Assembly: GCA_040398845.1 (NCBI GenBank) | Contig: JBBATH010000006.1 | Location: forward strand, 1 to 64,000 | Length of the DNA: 64,000 nt | Direction: 5' to 3' | DNA from: WLND01 sp040398845 | Lineage (GTDB): Bacteria; Actinomycetota; Actinomycetes; S36-B12 | Shown: piece after piece, positions 51,260 through 59,100 of the stretch | Numbering within the stretch: the stretch's first letter is position 1 | Layout of the letters: each line of letters starts with the position of its first letter | Program-made: the position numbers and the translations under genes | The notes under the pieces: model-generated | The model's database searches: none | Told to the model about the DNA's origin: nothing | Seen by the model: only the letters and a program-made list of their open reading frames with translations

Positions 51260-53230
51260 TCAGTTGATCTTGATCGGCCGGACGCCCACGATCACCTTCG
51301 TCCCGTCGGCCATCATGCAGGCCCCCCGCAGATCGCACGACTGGGTTGCCCCGACCGGCAGATCGATGAGTTTCGCGCCGTCAGCGTAGGCCAACCAGAA
51401 CGGCTTGCCGTCACGCTCGAACGCGCAGATGACCGCGCCCTCCGGGTCAGCGCACGACCTGAAGGTTGAACCCACGAGCCACGAGTAGGTGGTGATCCAG
51501 GCTGCTCGGGTGGCGGCCGTGGTGGGGTTGAGCTGGATGCCGAGCTGCCCGTAGTACTGCTTCGTCCACGCGAACCAGTAGGTCTCGGCGATTCCGAGCC
51601 GAACCGAGTCGATGAAGGTGCGCGAGAGCCAGCCCTGCGACTGCTCCGGAGTCATGTCTCGGTGCGGCTTCGAGGGCCCCGGCCCGGCGAGGCCGTAGTT
51701 GAGCTCGGTGTTGTAGATCGGCAGGGTTGGTGCTCCGGCGATGGCGAGATACGCCTTGAACTGGGCGACGAAGTCTGACGTCTCGCTCGGGGTGCCGTCC
51801 GCATCGGGATACGCGTGCACCGCGTAGCCGTCGAGGGGCCAGCCGCGCTTGCCGAGCTCCTTGAGATAGGCCGGGAAGAAGCGGTAAATCGACCCCTCCA
51901 CTCGGGTGGTCGCACTCGCGGAGATGACCCGCGAGTTCGCGCCGCGTGACGCAACCGCGTCGTGGACGATCTTCGTCATCTCAGCCATCTGGGCAGCGGT
52001 TCCGGCCCAAAAAGTCGGGAGATTCGCCTCGTTCCAAATCTCGTAGGAGCTGATTCGATTGCCGTAGCGACGGACCACCTGATCGACATATCGGGCATAG
52101 GCGCCCATCCCGTCCGAGGTGAACGGGCCGGTCGCGCCCTTCCCCCAGCCCTCGTCGGCTGATTCGGGGTTGGCTGAGGCCCAGGCTGGCATTGGTCCGA
52201 GCACGAGAAGCACCTTCTTGCCGGCCGACTCAGCACTGCGCACCGCGTGATCGAGCACCGTCCAGGTGAATCGCCCGGGCGTCGGCTCGATGTCGCGCCA
52301 GCCGACTCCAGAATCCCAAAGCCTCAAGGTCGAGTACGGGACAGTCGGGACGCTGCCGGTCGCGGGCGGGGCAAGGATGCCGAAGAGCGATGCGTCGATG
52401 ACGCGACCCGTGGCGTCGGAGCCGTCGGTGCTCGGCAGGGCCGGCACGTCGGTGGTCGTGACGGCGAAGGTCGCCGCGGGTGCGGAGGCGGTGAAATGGT
52501 CGATCGAGTTCGCAACGCTGGCCTTCTCGTCCCGAGTCAAGGCCAGACGATGCCGACTGGACGCGAGGACGATCGCTGCGCCCGCTGGCGCCTTCAGTGC
52601 TGCGGGCACAGCGGTGAGCAGGCATGTTGATGACGTCGATCGCGAGCATTCATCACTGATTCGCGAAGCGACGGCTGCCGTCACCGGCGTCTGGGCCGCA
52701 GCCCACGGCACTGTTGACAGGGAAGAGTCGGCAGGAGCACCTGACGTGACGACGGCATTCGCGTCAGCGCCGTAATCGGTGGCGAACGCTGCCCGCTGGG
52801 CCGCTGACCATCCGTAGCCCCCCGAAGCCCATGCGGCAGGGAGGGCGACAACCGGAACGAAGCGAACGTCGCGGGCATTCGACACGGTTGCCGTACCGAA
52901 GTTCACCCGCCAGGAGCCACCGCTCAGTGAGCAGTTGCCTGCCCCGATCTGGGGACGAACTGTGGCGAGGGCAATGAGCGCCTGAGCCTGCGCGGTGCAC
53001 CCGCGCGAGTCCTTCGCGGCGGTGCGCACTGAGGGGTAGGCGGCCGAGGTGAAGCCCGCAGTCATCTTCGGTAGGACCGGGATGGCGTCAAGCAACTTCT
53101 GGGCTGGGCCTTCAATGATCGCAGCGGGAGCAGCCGCTGCCGGGCTGGCGAATGGAACTGCGGCCGCGAGGAGCGGAGTGACGAGGGTGAGCGCGACCAC
53201 CCCTACCCTGGTGCTCTGGGAATGAGGCAT
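51260..53230 (-). CDS. Secreted glycoside hydrolase with a degenerate DUF1524-like N-terminal domain
   Basis: 656 residues. Residues 1-34 are a signal peptide (VVALTLVTPLLAAAVPFASPAAAAP). Residues ~60-245 follow the DUF1524/GmrSD-type HNH layout (RGCTAQ, AGNCSLSGGSWRV, VPVVALPAAWASGGYGWSAAQRAAFATDYG), but the usual DHVVPL His is Phe124 and the N/K of the later motif are missing. Residues ~275-600 are a GH39/GH5-like (beta/alpha)8 domain: YEIWNEANLPTFW (acid/base Glu401) and LPIYNTELNYG (nucleophile Glu509). It probably cuts an extracellular glycan. It follows the 53237 gene by 3 bases in the same operon. Confidence 0.78.
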   Translation of the reverse strand: MPHSQSTRVGVVALTLVTPLLAAAVPFASPAAAAPAAIIEGPAQKLLDAIPVLPKMTAGFTSAAYPSVRTAAKDSRGCTAQAQALIALATVRPQIGAGNCSLSGGSWRVNFGTATVSNARDVRFVPVVALPAAWASGGYGWSAAQRAAFATDYGADANAVVTSGAPADSSLSTVPWAAAQTPVTAAVASRISDECSRSTSSTCLLTAVPAALKAPAGAAIVLASSRHRLALTRDEKASVANSIDHFTASAPAATFAVTTTDVPALPSTDGSDATGRVIDASLFGILAPPATGSVPTVPYSTLRLWDSGVGWRDIEPTPGRFTWTVLDHAVRSAESAGKKVLLVLGPMPAWASANPESADEGWGKGATGPFTSDGMGAYARYVDQVVRRYGNRISSYEIWNEANLPTFWAGTAAQMAEMTKIVHDAVASRGANSRVISASATTRVEGSIYRFFPAYLKELGKRGWPLDGYAVHAYPDADGTPSETSDFVAQFKAYLAIAGAPTLPIYNTELNYGLAGPGPSKPHRDMTPEQSQGWLSRTFIDSVRLGIAETYWFAWTKQYYGQLGIQLNPTTAATRAAWITTYSWLVGSTFRSCADPEGAVICAFERDGKPFWLAYADGAKLIDLPVGATQSCDLRGACMMADGTKVIVGVRPIKIN

Positions 53231-53233
53231 GGC

Positions 53234-53974
53234 TCAGCCCGCCAAGGGGGTGAAGGAGCGACGTCCGCCGCCACGTCCGCCGCCGTCGCCGCCGCCCTGC
53301 GGGCGTCCCGCCTCGGGAGCGGGTGCCGCGCCTGCCCCGGAATCAGCCGGTGCTGCGCCCTGGCCGCCACCATCTCGCGGCGGACGTCCGTCTCCACGAT
53401 TGCCGTCTCCACGATTGCCGTCCCCGCGATTCCCGTTGTTGCCTGCGTCGGCAGGAGGCGTCGTGGCCCCGGATGCTCTCGGGCTTGGCGTTACAGAAGG
53501 GACGACCGGAGCCACCGCCGCAGGGGCAGCAGGCGCAGCTGGCGCGGCAGGTGCTGCAGTTGGTGTGGGGGTCGGGGTGGGGGTCGGGGTCGGTGTAGGT
53601 GTGGGCGTTGGGATCGGCTTGGGTGGTTCGGCGGGCGCCAGGACAGTGTCGCTGCCATCGAGATCGATGGTCGTGTTGCTGGCCGCGGCCTTCACCGTCC
53701 AGTCGAACACGATGCCGCTCTTCACGTCGACATAGCCGACGACGACCGAGCCGTCGGTGCGCTTGACGGTGATGGCCCACGAGGTGAAGCCACTTCTCGT
53801 CTTCTTCTGGATAGACATCACCTTGCCCGGCACAGCAGAGAGCACCTTGGCTCGGGCCTGCTTGGCGGGGGTGACGGTACGGACAGCCTCGGCCGATGAC
53901 AGCACGAGCACCGAGGTGGCGGCAAGGGCGGCGATCGTCGTGGCGGCGATGGTCCTGCGTGCGTTGCGCTTCAT
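53234..53974 (-). CDS. Secreted PepSY-like protein with Pro-Thr repeats and a Gly/Asn/Arg tail
   Basis: About 246 residues from MKRNARRTIAATTIAALAATSVLVLSSAEA, a signal peptide. Residues ~30-95 look like a PepSY-type domain (KVLSAVPGKVMSIQKKTRSGFTSWAITVKRTDGSVVVGYVDVKSG). A run of about ten Pro-Thr dipeptides and an Ala/Pro stretch follow, then GDGNR-type repeats (three) and an extremely Gly/Pro-rich tail. The low-complexity part is probably an extended spacer in the cell wall. PepSY domains bind or inhibit peptidases. It precedes the glycoside hydrolase by 3 bases. Confidence 0.7.
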   Translation of the reverse strand: MKRNARRTIAATTIAALAATSVLVLSSAEAVRTVTPAKQARAKVLSAVPGKVMSIQKKTRSGFTSWAITVKRTDGSVVVGYVDVKSGIVFDWTVKAAASNTTIDLDGSDTVLAPAEPPKPIPTPTPTPTPTPTPTPTPTAAPAAPAAPAAPAAVAPVVPSVTPSPRASGATTPPADAGNNGNRGDGNRGDGNRGDGRPPRDGGGQGAAPADSGAGAAPAPEAGRPQGGGDGGGRGGGRRSFTPLAG

Positions 53975-54103
53975 GGCATTCCTTCGGTAAGCGAGGCGGC
54001 GTATCTCGACCGTCCTGCAAGCACTCCGCACACTAGGGCCGCCAAATGCCCATAGGGTTTCCGCTTGGTCTGCGTTGTGTAAGGCTTTGATTCGGGCTGA
54101 CGT

Positions 54104-54778
54104 TCAGGGAGCGGGAGGCGCAACATCGAGTAGCCGGCGCAGGTGCCCGGCATCGTTTGCCACGGCTATTGCGCCAGCTGACTCAAGCTCATCGCGGCTG
54201 CCGTACCCCCACAACACGCCGATCCCGGGGATGCCGAACTGCGCCGCACCGAGGATGTCGTGCTCGCGGTCGCCGACCATCCAGATGTGCTCCGAAGAGA
54301 CCTCGATCCCCCTGGAGCCGAGGGCGTCAAGGGTGTGCGCGATGACCTCCGCCTTGGAGTTGCGCTCGCCATCGAGACTCGCCCCGCCGATGAACGTGAA
54401 GTGATGGGCGAGGCCGAAGTGCTCGAGGATTCGGGTGGCCGAGACGGTTGGCTTCGAGGTGCTCGTCGCTAGCGTGATGCCGGCGTCGCAGAGTTGGTCG
54501 AGCAGGCCCGGGATACCCGGATACACCTCGTTCTCGAAGAGCCCGATGTCGTGATATCTCACCCGGTAGTGGGCGATCGCGGTGTCGACGCCGGCATCGT
54601 CCATCCCGAAGTGGCCGCCGAAGGTGTCCTTCAGTGGCGGGCCAAGGAAGGTGGCGATGGTCGAATCATCGGGATGCTCGATGCCCATCTCGTCGAGCGC
54701 GTATCGAAGGCAGTTGACGATGCCGGGCGCTGAGTCAGTGAGGGTGCCATCAAGATCGAACAGGACGATGCGAGGCAC
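54104..54778 (-). CDS. HAD phosphatase, phosphoglycolate-phosphatase-like
   Basis: 224 residues from GTG. RIVLFDLDGTLTDSAPGIVNCL carries the nucleophile and acid/base Asp pair. TFLGPPLKDTFGGHFG is in the cap domain, LATSTSKPTVSATRILEHFGL is motif II with Thr/Ser and Lys, and HIWMVGDREHDILGAAQFGIPGIGV is the DD motif. Close in layout to Gph-type enzymes that hydrolyse 2-phosphoglycolate, though the physiological substrate can vary. Divergent from the GDPD gene, with 70 bases between them. Confidence 0.85.
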   Translation of the reverse strand: MPRIVLFDLDGTLTDSAPGIVNCLRYALDEMGIEHPDDSTIATFLGPPLKDTFGGHFGMDDAGVDTAIAHYRVRYHDIGLFENEVYPGIPGLLDQLCDAGITLATSTSKPTVSATRILEHFGLAHHFTFIGGASLDGERNSKAEVIAHTLDALGSRGIEVSSEHIWMVGDREHDILGAAQFGIPGIGVLWGYGSRDELESAGAIAVANDAGHLRRLLDVAPPAP

Positions 54779-54848
54779 TCGGTTATTATTCCACGTTCGC
54801 GCGGCCAGCCAACCGAATGTGAGGGTGCGGCTGTGGCAGGCTTTGGCC

Positions 54849-55685
54849 GTGAGCAGCGAGGCCGTCGCGGGCCGCTTCCCCGAGGTCGTTGCTCATCGTG
54901 GTTCCAATGAGGACGAGCCTGAGCACAGCCTCGCCTCGTACCTGCAGGCGGTCGAAGATGGGGCCGACGCCGTCGAGTGCGATGTGAGGCTCACTGCGGA
55001 TGGCACCCTTGTATGCGTCCACGACCGTCGGATCGACCGCACGTCCTCGGGTCAGGGGAGCGTATCGGCGCTCACGCTCGGGGAGCTCCTGCGCCACGAC
55101 TTCAGCCGCCCAGGCCTCAGTTGGCGCGACTATGAGTCGCCGGCACCCGATGAGACGCGCACTGACGTCCTCACCCTGCGAACGATGATCGCGACCCTTC
55201 TCGACGCTTCCCCGACTATCCGTTTCGCGATCGAGACGAAGCACCCGACCCGTTTCGGCGGCTATGTCGAGGCCGAACTCGTCGACACCCTCGCGTACTT
55301 CGGCCTCGCGCGGCATCGGGGCACGGGTCGTCAGCCAGGTGAATCACGGGTGCGCCTCATGTCCTTCAGTGCCAGGGCCTTGCGCCGCATCCACCGATCC
55401 GCGCCCGGCCTGCCAACTGTGCTGCTCATGGATTCGGTGCCGCGCCGTCATCGTGAGGGGTCACTCCCCGAGAACATCGGTATCGCCGGCGTTTCGATCG
55501 CGTGGGTGCGGGCGAATCCCGAATATGTCGCTCTGACTCAGGGACAGGGCAACGCCGTCCATGTTTGGACCGTTGATTCCCCTGCGGACGTGACGTTTCT
55601 CGCGGCGCTTGGAGTGGATGCCATTATCAGCAATCGGCCGCTCATGGTGCGCTCGGTCCTGCAGAAGGTGGACGCTTCCGGCTGA
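54849..55685 (+). CDS. Glycerophosphodiester phosphodiesterase
   Basis: 278 residues from GTG at 54849 (SSEAVAGRFPEVVAHRGSN). The HRG motif, EPEHSLASYLQAVEDGADAVECDVRLTADGTLVCVHDRRIDRT with the E-x-D metal ligands, and RFAIETKHPTRFGGYVE are the GDPD signatures; HVWTVDSPADVTFLAALGVDAIISNRP ends the TIM barrel. It splits glycerophosphodiesters to glycerol-3-phosphate and an alcohol, in the cytoplasm as no signal peptide is seen. The long upstream extension in the same frame is antisense to the phosphatase gene and is not used. Confidence 0.88.
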   Translation: MSSEAVAGRFPEVVAHRGSNEDEPEHSLASYLQAVEDGADAVECDVRLTADGTLVCVHDRRIDRTSSGQGSVSALTLGELLRHDFSRPGLSWRDYESPAPDETRTDVLTLRTMIATLLDASPTIRFAIETKHPTRFGGYVEAELVDTLAYFGLARHRGTGRQPGESRVRLMSFSARALRRIHRSAPGLPTVLLMDSVPRRHREGSLPENIGIAGVSIAWVRANPEYVALTQGQGNAVHVWTVDSPADVTFLAALGVDAIISNRPLMVRSVLQKVDASG

Positions 55686-55699
55686 TTCGGGCCAGATGC

Positions 55700-56146
55700 C
55701 TAGTTTCGGGCGGACGCAAGCAACTTGGCCATCCGAGTGATCGAGGCCTGGAAGCCCAATCGGGCGGCCGATGCGAGGGGCTTGGCGAGAAACTGTGGCA
55801 GGTGCGGGACCTGGATGTCCTCGACCCAATCGAGCCGCGAGGTGCCCTCGCCCGTGGCTGTCACCGAGAGGTGAACGACGCCGGTGAGCACCGGCCCGAT
55901 CTTCGCGACGCGAACAGTCATCGCCTCGGCGTCGAGTGCGTCGACGCGCATGCGATCAGGCAGGGCGAGTGGACCGAGCCCGGAGGTCGCGATGAATTGA
56001 GTGCCCACGCCGCCGTCGCCTGTCAGCACCTGCACCTTCGTAAGCGGCACCCACTTGGCGTGACCCCGCCAGTCGATCAACTCGTCGAACACGGCGCGCG
56101 CGGGGAGGGGCAGGTCACGGGTGACCGTGAACTTGACGGTTGCCAC
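55700..56146 (-). CDS. SRPBCC (START-like) superfamily protein
   Basis: About 148 residues from GTG at 56146, which has AAAGGTG seven bases upstream. ATVKFTVTRDLPLPARAVFDELIDWRGHAKWVPLTKVQVL is the N-terminal strand and helix of the helix-grip fold; GVVHLSVTATGEGTSRLDWVEDI is the conserved sheet edge. These proteins bind hydrophobic ligands; in actinobacteria many are uncharacterised polyketide-cyclase-like proteins. It shares no operon with neighbours, converging on the GDPD gene. Confidence 0.78.
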   Translation of the reverse strand: MATVKFTVTRDLPLPARAVFDELIDWRGHAKWVPLTKVQVLTGDGGVGTQFIATSGLGPLALPDRMRVDALDAEAMTVRVAKIGPVLTGVVHLSVTATGEGTSRLDWVEDIQVPHLPQFLAKPLASAARLGFQASITRMAKLLASARN

Positions 56147-56240
56147 GAACGGCACCTTTCGTCGAGCGGTGAGCGATTGATGACGCTCCTTGGCGCCGGG
56201 GTGAGTCAACTGCAGTTCATTCAAAGTTAAGGATACCGCT

Positions 56241-56360
56241 ATGTGGCTGGTAACCGCCGAGGCGCTGGAGCTGCCCCAGTATCTGGACGGGCACAACGAC
56301 CCGGGCTTCTCGGGCGGACCAGTGCTCTTCTTCGTCCAGGTGAACGGTCACGGTCCAAGG
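56241..56360 (+). pseudogene. Fragment of a trypsin-like serine protease gene
   Basis: The + strand reads MWLVTAEALELPQYLDGHN and then DPGFSGGPVLFFVQVNG. The GFSGGPV element (Ser codon at 56309) matches the catalytic-serine motif of trypsin/DegP-like peptidases, with the preceding 'lDghnnP' often seen in that family. No His or Asp motif lies upstream and the frame decays after ~40 codons. The fragment ends where the DUF4143 remnant on the other strand begins. Confidence 0.45.
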
Positions 56361-56482
56361 AGACTCAGGGGCACCACGCCGATGCCATCCTTGCGGCGGT
56401 AGGCATCCGAGCCGGTGTTCACCACAACGGCGTCGAGAAGCCTGTCCCCGAGTTTTTCTTTGAGCCACTTGAGATGTGACAC
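56348..56482 (-). pseudogene. 3' fragment of a DUF4143 AAA-ATPase gene
   Basis: The reverse strand encodes HLKWLKEKLGDRLLDAVVVN and TGSDAYRRKDGIGVVPLSLL before a stop at 56348. It aligns with the end of the intact DUF4143 ATPase at 57826 (LRFLRDKLGPRFAMGVVLHT, then PYSALWA), sharing KLGxR, VV..TG and the P.S.L ending. The ATPase part is missing. The rest of 56483-56636 shows nothing I can assign. Confidence 0.6.
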
Positions 56483-56636
56483 ATGCCTTCCATGGTCCCG
56501 GATCCGTCCATTAACCCTACAACTTCGCAGGCTCCTACCCGCTTGTGTTGTCCTGGTAACGGTACGCGTCCTGCGCGACCGGTCGCAGAGGCGAACGGAG
56601 AAATCCGGGGTGAAAGTGCCGCGATTGCGTAGTGAC

Positions 56637-56711
56637 TACCATTTTATGGAACAGCCAAATCTACCATTCCATGGGACAGCCATATCTCCCATTCCATGGG
56701 ACAAACGGGTG
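56637..56711 (+). repeat. Three 25-bp tandem repeats
   Basis: Units at 56637-56661, 56662-56686 and 56687-56711 share the core CCATTCCATGGGACAGCC (unit 1 has TTTTATGGA in place of TTCCATGGG). The core contains the palindrome CCATGG. They lie 40 bases before the DUF5926 gene and next to the DUF4143 remnant. It is not a CRISPR array: no spacers separate the units. Confidence 0.7.
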
Positions 56712-56751
56712 GGGGTGGGAGGGCAGTTTCGCGAGACTAGGGTTTTGACCC

Positions 56752-57699
56752 ATGGGTCAGCGAGCAGCACGGTCAGCAAACGCGTCGACGCCAATCGATA
56801 CCGGTGCCGAGGTGCCCGTGGTCGGACTTCGCGAGCCGTGCCCCTGTGGATCGGGCCGGCGCTACAAGGCCTGCCACGGCAAGGAGCAGGCTGGCGCGAA
56901 TGTGGTGTCGTCACGGCCGTTCGAGGGCCTCGCCTCCGAGTGCGACATCGTTGCGCTTCGCGAACTCGTCCCCTCTGCAACGGCGCCTCTGGCATTGAAG
57001 GACGGGCGCGTGGTCACGCTTGCGACCGTCCTGCCGATGGCTTGGCCCGCGCTTGTTCGCCAGGACGGCGAGATCATGCTCGGCCTCCAGGTGAACACCG
57101 GAACCGGCGATGCGTCACGCGACCTCGGGTCGGCGCTCGAACTTGCGCTCGCGACTGAACCGGGCAATCCGGTGCCACCCGCGCGTGACACCTCCGGGGC
57201 GCCTCGCCTCCAAGACCTCGTCGACGCATCCGTACCGCTCGTCATCACCGTCCACGAAGGATTCGACTTTTGGGTCGATGCCGCTGAACAAACCGATGAG
57301 GTGAATGCCTCCCTCGAGCGGGCGAACTCATACGCCCACCCCACCGCCCGGCTGACCTCGGTCGAAGCGGCCTACTGGACCCAAATGGGCGAGAAGGAGC
57401 ACCTTCGCTGGGTCATGCCGCACGAGGAGGAACTCCTCCTCAATGCGCTGGCCAGGCTGCAGGCGGGCGATGCGACCTCGCTCGGCGAGGGCACGAGGCT
57501 CGTCGGCATGTTCCGCGCCCAGGGCCTCGTCGCCCCGGTCTGGGACCTGCCGCTGGGATTCGGCGCAGCAGCCTGCGAAGAGCCGGCGGCCGATTTCGGC
57601 AAGCGACTCGCTACTGCGCTATCCGACACAACCCCTTTGACTGACGCTGAACGACGGGCTCGGGCTGGCCTCACCACCCGGCAGGTGACCTTGCGCTAG
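56752..57699 (+). CDS. DUF5926 protein with a SEC-C zinc motif
   Basis: 315 residues. REPCPCGSGRRYKACHGKE near residue 26 is a SEC-C motif, a four-ligand (CxC..C/H) zinc site that in SecA contacts SecB or ribosomes. The remainder is the actinobacterial DUF5926 region (LVPSATAPLALKDGRVVTLATVLPMAWPAL, AYWTQMGEKEHLRWVMPHEEELLLNALARLQA). No signal or membrane span. The function is unknown; the family is widely conserved in actinobacteria. ATG at 56752 directly follows the 25-bp repeats. Confidence 0.85.
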   Translation: MGQRAARSANASTPIDTGAEVPVVGLREPCPCGSGRRYKACHGKEQAGANVVSSRPFEGLASECDIVALRELVPSATAPLALKDGRVVTLATVLPMAWPALVRQDGEIMLGLQVNTGTGDASRDLGSALELALATEPGNPVPPARDTSGAPRLQDLVDASVPLVITVHEGFDFWVDAAEQTDEVNASLERANSYAHPTARLTSVEAAYWTQMGEKEHLRWVMPHEEELLLNALARLQAGDATSLGEGTRLVGMFRAQGLVAPVWDLPLGFGAAACEEPAADFGKRLATALSDTTPLTDAERRARAGLTTRQVTLR

Positions 57700-57782
57700 G
57701 ACCGCGAATCCGCGACGGAGGGACCGCGAATCCGCGACGGAGGGACCGCGAATCCGCGACGGAGGGACCGCGAATCCGCGAC
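57699..57782 (+). repeat. Four 22-bp tandem repeats upstream of the DUF4143 ATPase
   Basis: Units start at 57699, 57721, 57743 and 57765 (the last truncated to 18 bases). Each contains CCGCGAATCCGCG, a near-palindrome CGCG-AATC-CGCG, and all copies are identical where complete. They begin on the stop codon of the DUF5926 gene and end 44 bases before the ATPase start. Perfect identity suggests recent expansion or active maintenance. Confidence 0.85.
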
Positions 57783-57788
57783 ATGATC

Positions 57789-57818
57789 TGCGTTAACTCG
57801 CGCCAATCGGCGTAAAGT
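57789..57818 (+). promoter_or_regulatory. Possible promoter of the DUF4143 ATPase gene
   Basis: TAAAGT (57813-57818) is a reasonable -10 box. TGCGTT (57789-57794) lies 18 bases upstream as a weak -35. Transcription would begin at about 57826, the ATG, giving a leaderless mRNA. The repeats end just upstream, in operator position. Confidence 0.35.
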
Positions 57819-57825
57819 GGCGGTC

Positions 57826-59091
57826 ATGCTCCCGGCTGAATCAGCACCGAACTTGAAAAAGAGGCATGCGCTTCGGCTGGTCGAGGAGACACTCGCCGAT
57901 ACTCCGATCACCGCGGTGCAGGGCGCGCGGCAGGTTGGCAAGAGCACGTTGGTGCGGCAGGTCCTCGGTGCGCGGGATGTGCGCGTGCTCTCACTGGACT
58001 CGGCTCCCGTATACAACGCTGCGAAGGCTGACCCCGGCGCGTTCGTGCGGCAAAGTGATGGGCTGCTCGTCATCGACGAGGTGCAGCGTGTCCCTGAACT
58101 GATCATGGCCATGAAGGATTCGGTTGACGAGGACCGCCGGCCCGGACGGTTCCTCATCACCGGCTCCGCCAACCTCCTCGAACTCCCAGGGACGCAGGAG
58201 AGCCTTGCGGGCCGCGCCGAGACGGTCGTCCTATACGGCCTGAGTCAGGGAGAGATTGACGGGAAGCGTGAGGACTTCGTCGACCTGCTCCTGGCCGGTG
58301 ATACGTTGGCAATGTCTCGGCGCGACGGATTCTTGAGTCGCGACGACTACCTTGAAATCCTCTGCGCCGGCAGCTTCCCTGAGCCGCTGACACGGCAGGG
58401 CAGGCGACGCAGCGCATGGTTCGACAACTATGTCGCCCGGGTGGTTTCGGCTGATGCGCGTGACGTCAGCAGGCTCGCCCATCTCGATCGACTGCCGACG
58501 CTCATGAGGTTGCTGGCGGCCAACAACTCCGGTGAACTTGTCAAGGCGCGATTGGCGAGCGATTCGCATATCCCGGAGACGAGCATGACGGCATATGTCG
58601 ATCTACTCGAGACGCTGTACTTGATCCAGAGCCTGCCGGCATGGGGGAACAACCTGACGAAGCGGGTCGTCGGACGGCCCAAGGTGTCGCTGCTCGACAC
58701 CGGGCTGGCGGCCCGGCTCAATAACGTCACTCCCCGGGCCATGCAGCCGGGGGCGGTCAGCGATGCAGCGGGAGGACTGTTCGAGGCGTTCGCCTCTGGT
58801 GAAGTTCGTCGCCAACTGGGCTGGTCGGAGACCGAGGCCCAAATGTTCCACTTCCGGGATCGTGACGGAATCGAAGTTGACCTCGTGCTCGAAGCGCCCG
58901 ACCGAAGGGTGGCGGGGATTGAGATGAAGTCCGCTGGCTCCGTCGCGGTGAGCGATTTTTCTGGGCTGAGATTCCTACGTGACAAGCTCGGCCCGCGCTT
59001 TGCGATGGGGGTTGTCCTGCACACCGGCCGCAAGGCGGTCCCGTTCGGCGACAAGCTTTGGGCACTTCCTTATTCCGCGCTCTGGGCCTGA
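57826..59091 (+). CDS. AAA-family ATPase of the DUF4143 type
   Basis: 421 residues from ATG at 57826. Walker A is AVQGARQVGKSTLVRQ; Walker B is GLLVIDEVQRVPELIMAMK; GRFLITGSANLLELP is the sensor. The C-terminal DUF4143 region reads SMTAYVDLLETLYLIQSLPAWGNNLTKRVVGRPKVSLLDTGLAARL as a continuous stretch. A restriction-like segment follows (FRDRDGIEVDLVLEAPDRRVAGIEMKSAGSV; E-x-D and ExK, a PD-(D/E)xK-like core). The family is scattered by horizontal transfer and its function is poorly known; suggestions include stress or defence roles. Confidence 0.88.
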   Translation: MLPAESAPNLKKRHALRLVEETLADTPITAVQGARQVGKSTLVRQVLGARDVRVLSLDSAPVYNAAKADPGAFVRQSDGLLVIDEVQRVPELIMAMKDSVDEDRRPGRFLITGSANLLELPGTQESLAGRAETVVLYGLSQGEIDGKREDFVDLLLAGDTLAMSRRDGFLSRDDYLEILCAGSFPEPLTRQGRRRSAWFDNYVARVVSADARDVSRLAHLDRLPTLMRLLAANNSGELVKARLASDSHIPETSMTAYVDLLETLYLIQSLPAWGNNLTKRVVGRPKVSLLDTGLAARLNNVTPRAMQPGAVSDAAGGLFEAFASGEVRRQLGWSETEAQMFHFRDRDGIEVDLVLEAPDRRVAGIEMKSAGSVAVSDFSGLRFLRDKLGPRFAMGVVLHTGRKAVPFGDKLWALPYSALWA

Positions 59092-59100
59092 CCGTTCCTG

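Noticed and set aside
53535..53640. Pro-Thr dinucleotide-like DNA repeat as an independent regulatory repeat
   Set aside because: It lies fully inside a secreted protein gene in frame and is explained by the Pro-Thr linker.
57699..57782. CRISPR-like array
   Set aside because: Units are directly adjacent with no spacers, only four copies, and no cas genes are near. The same applies to 48869-48931 and 56637-56711.
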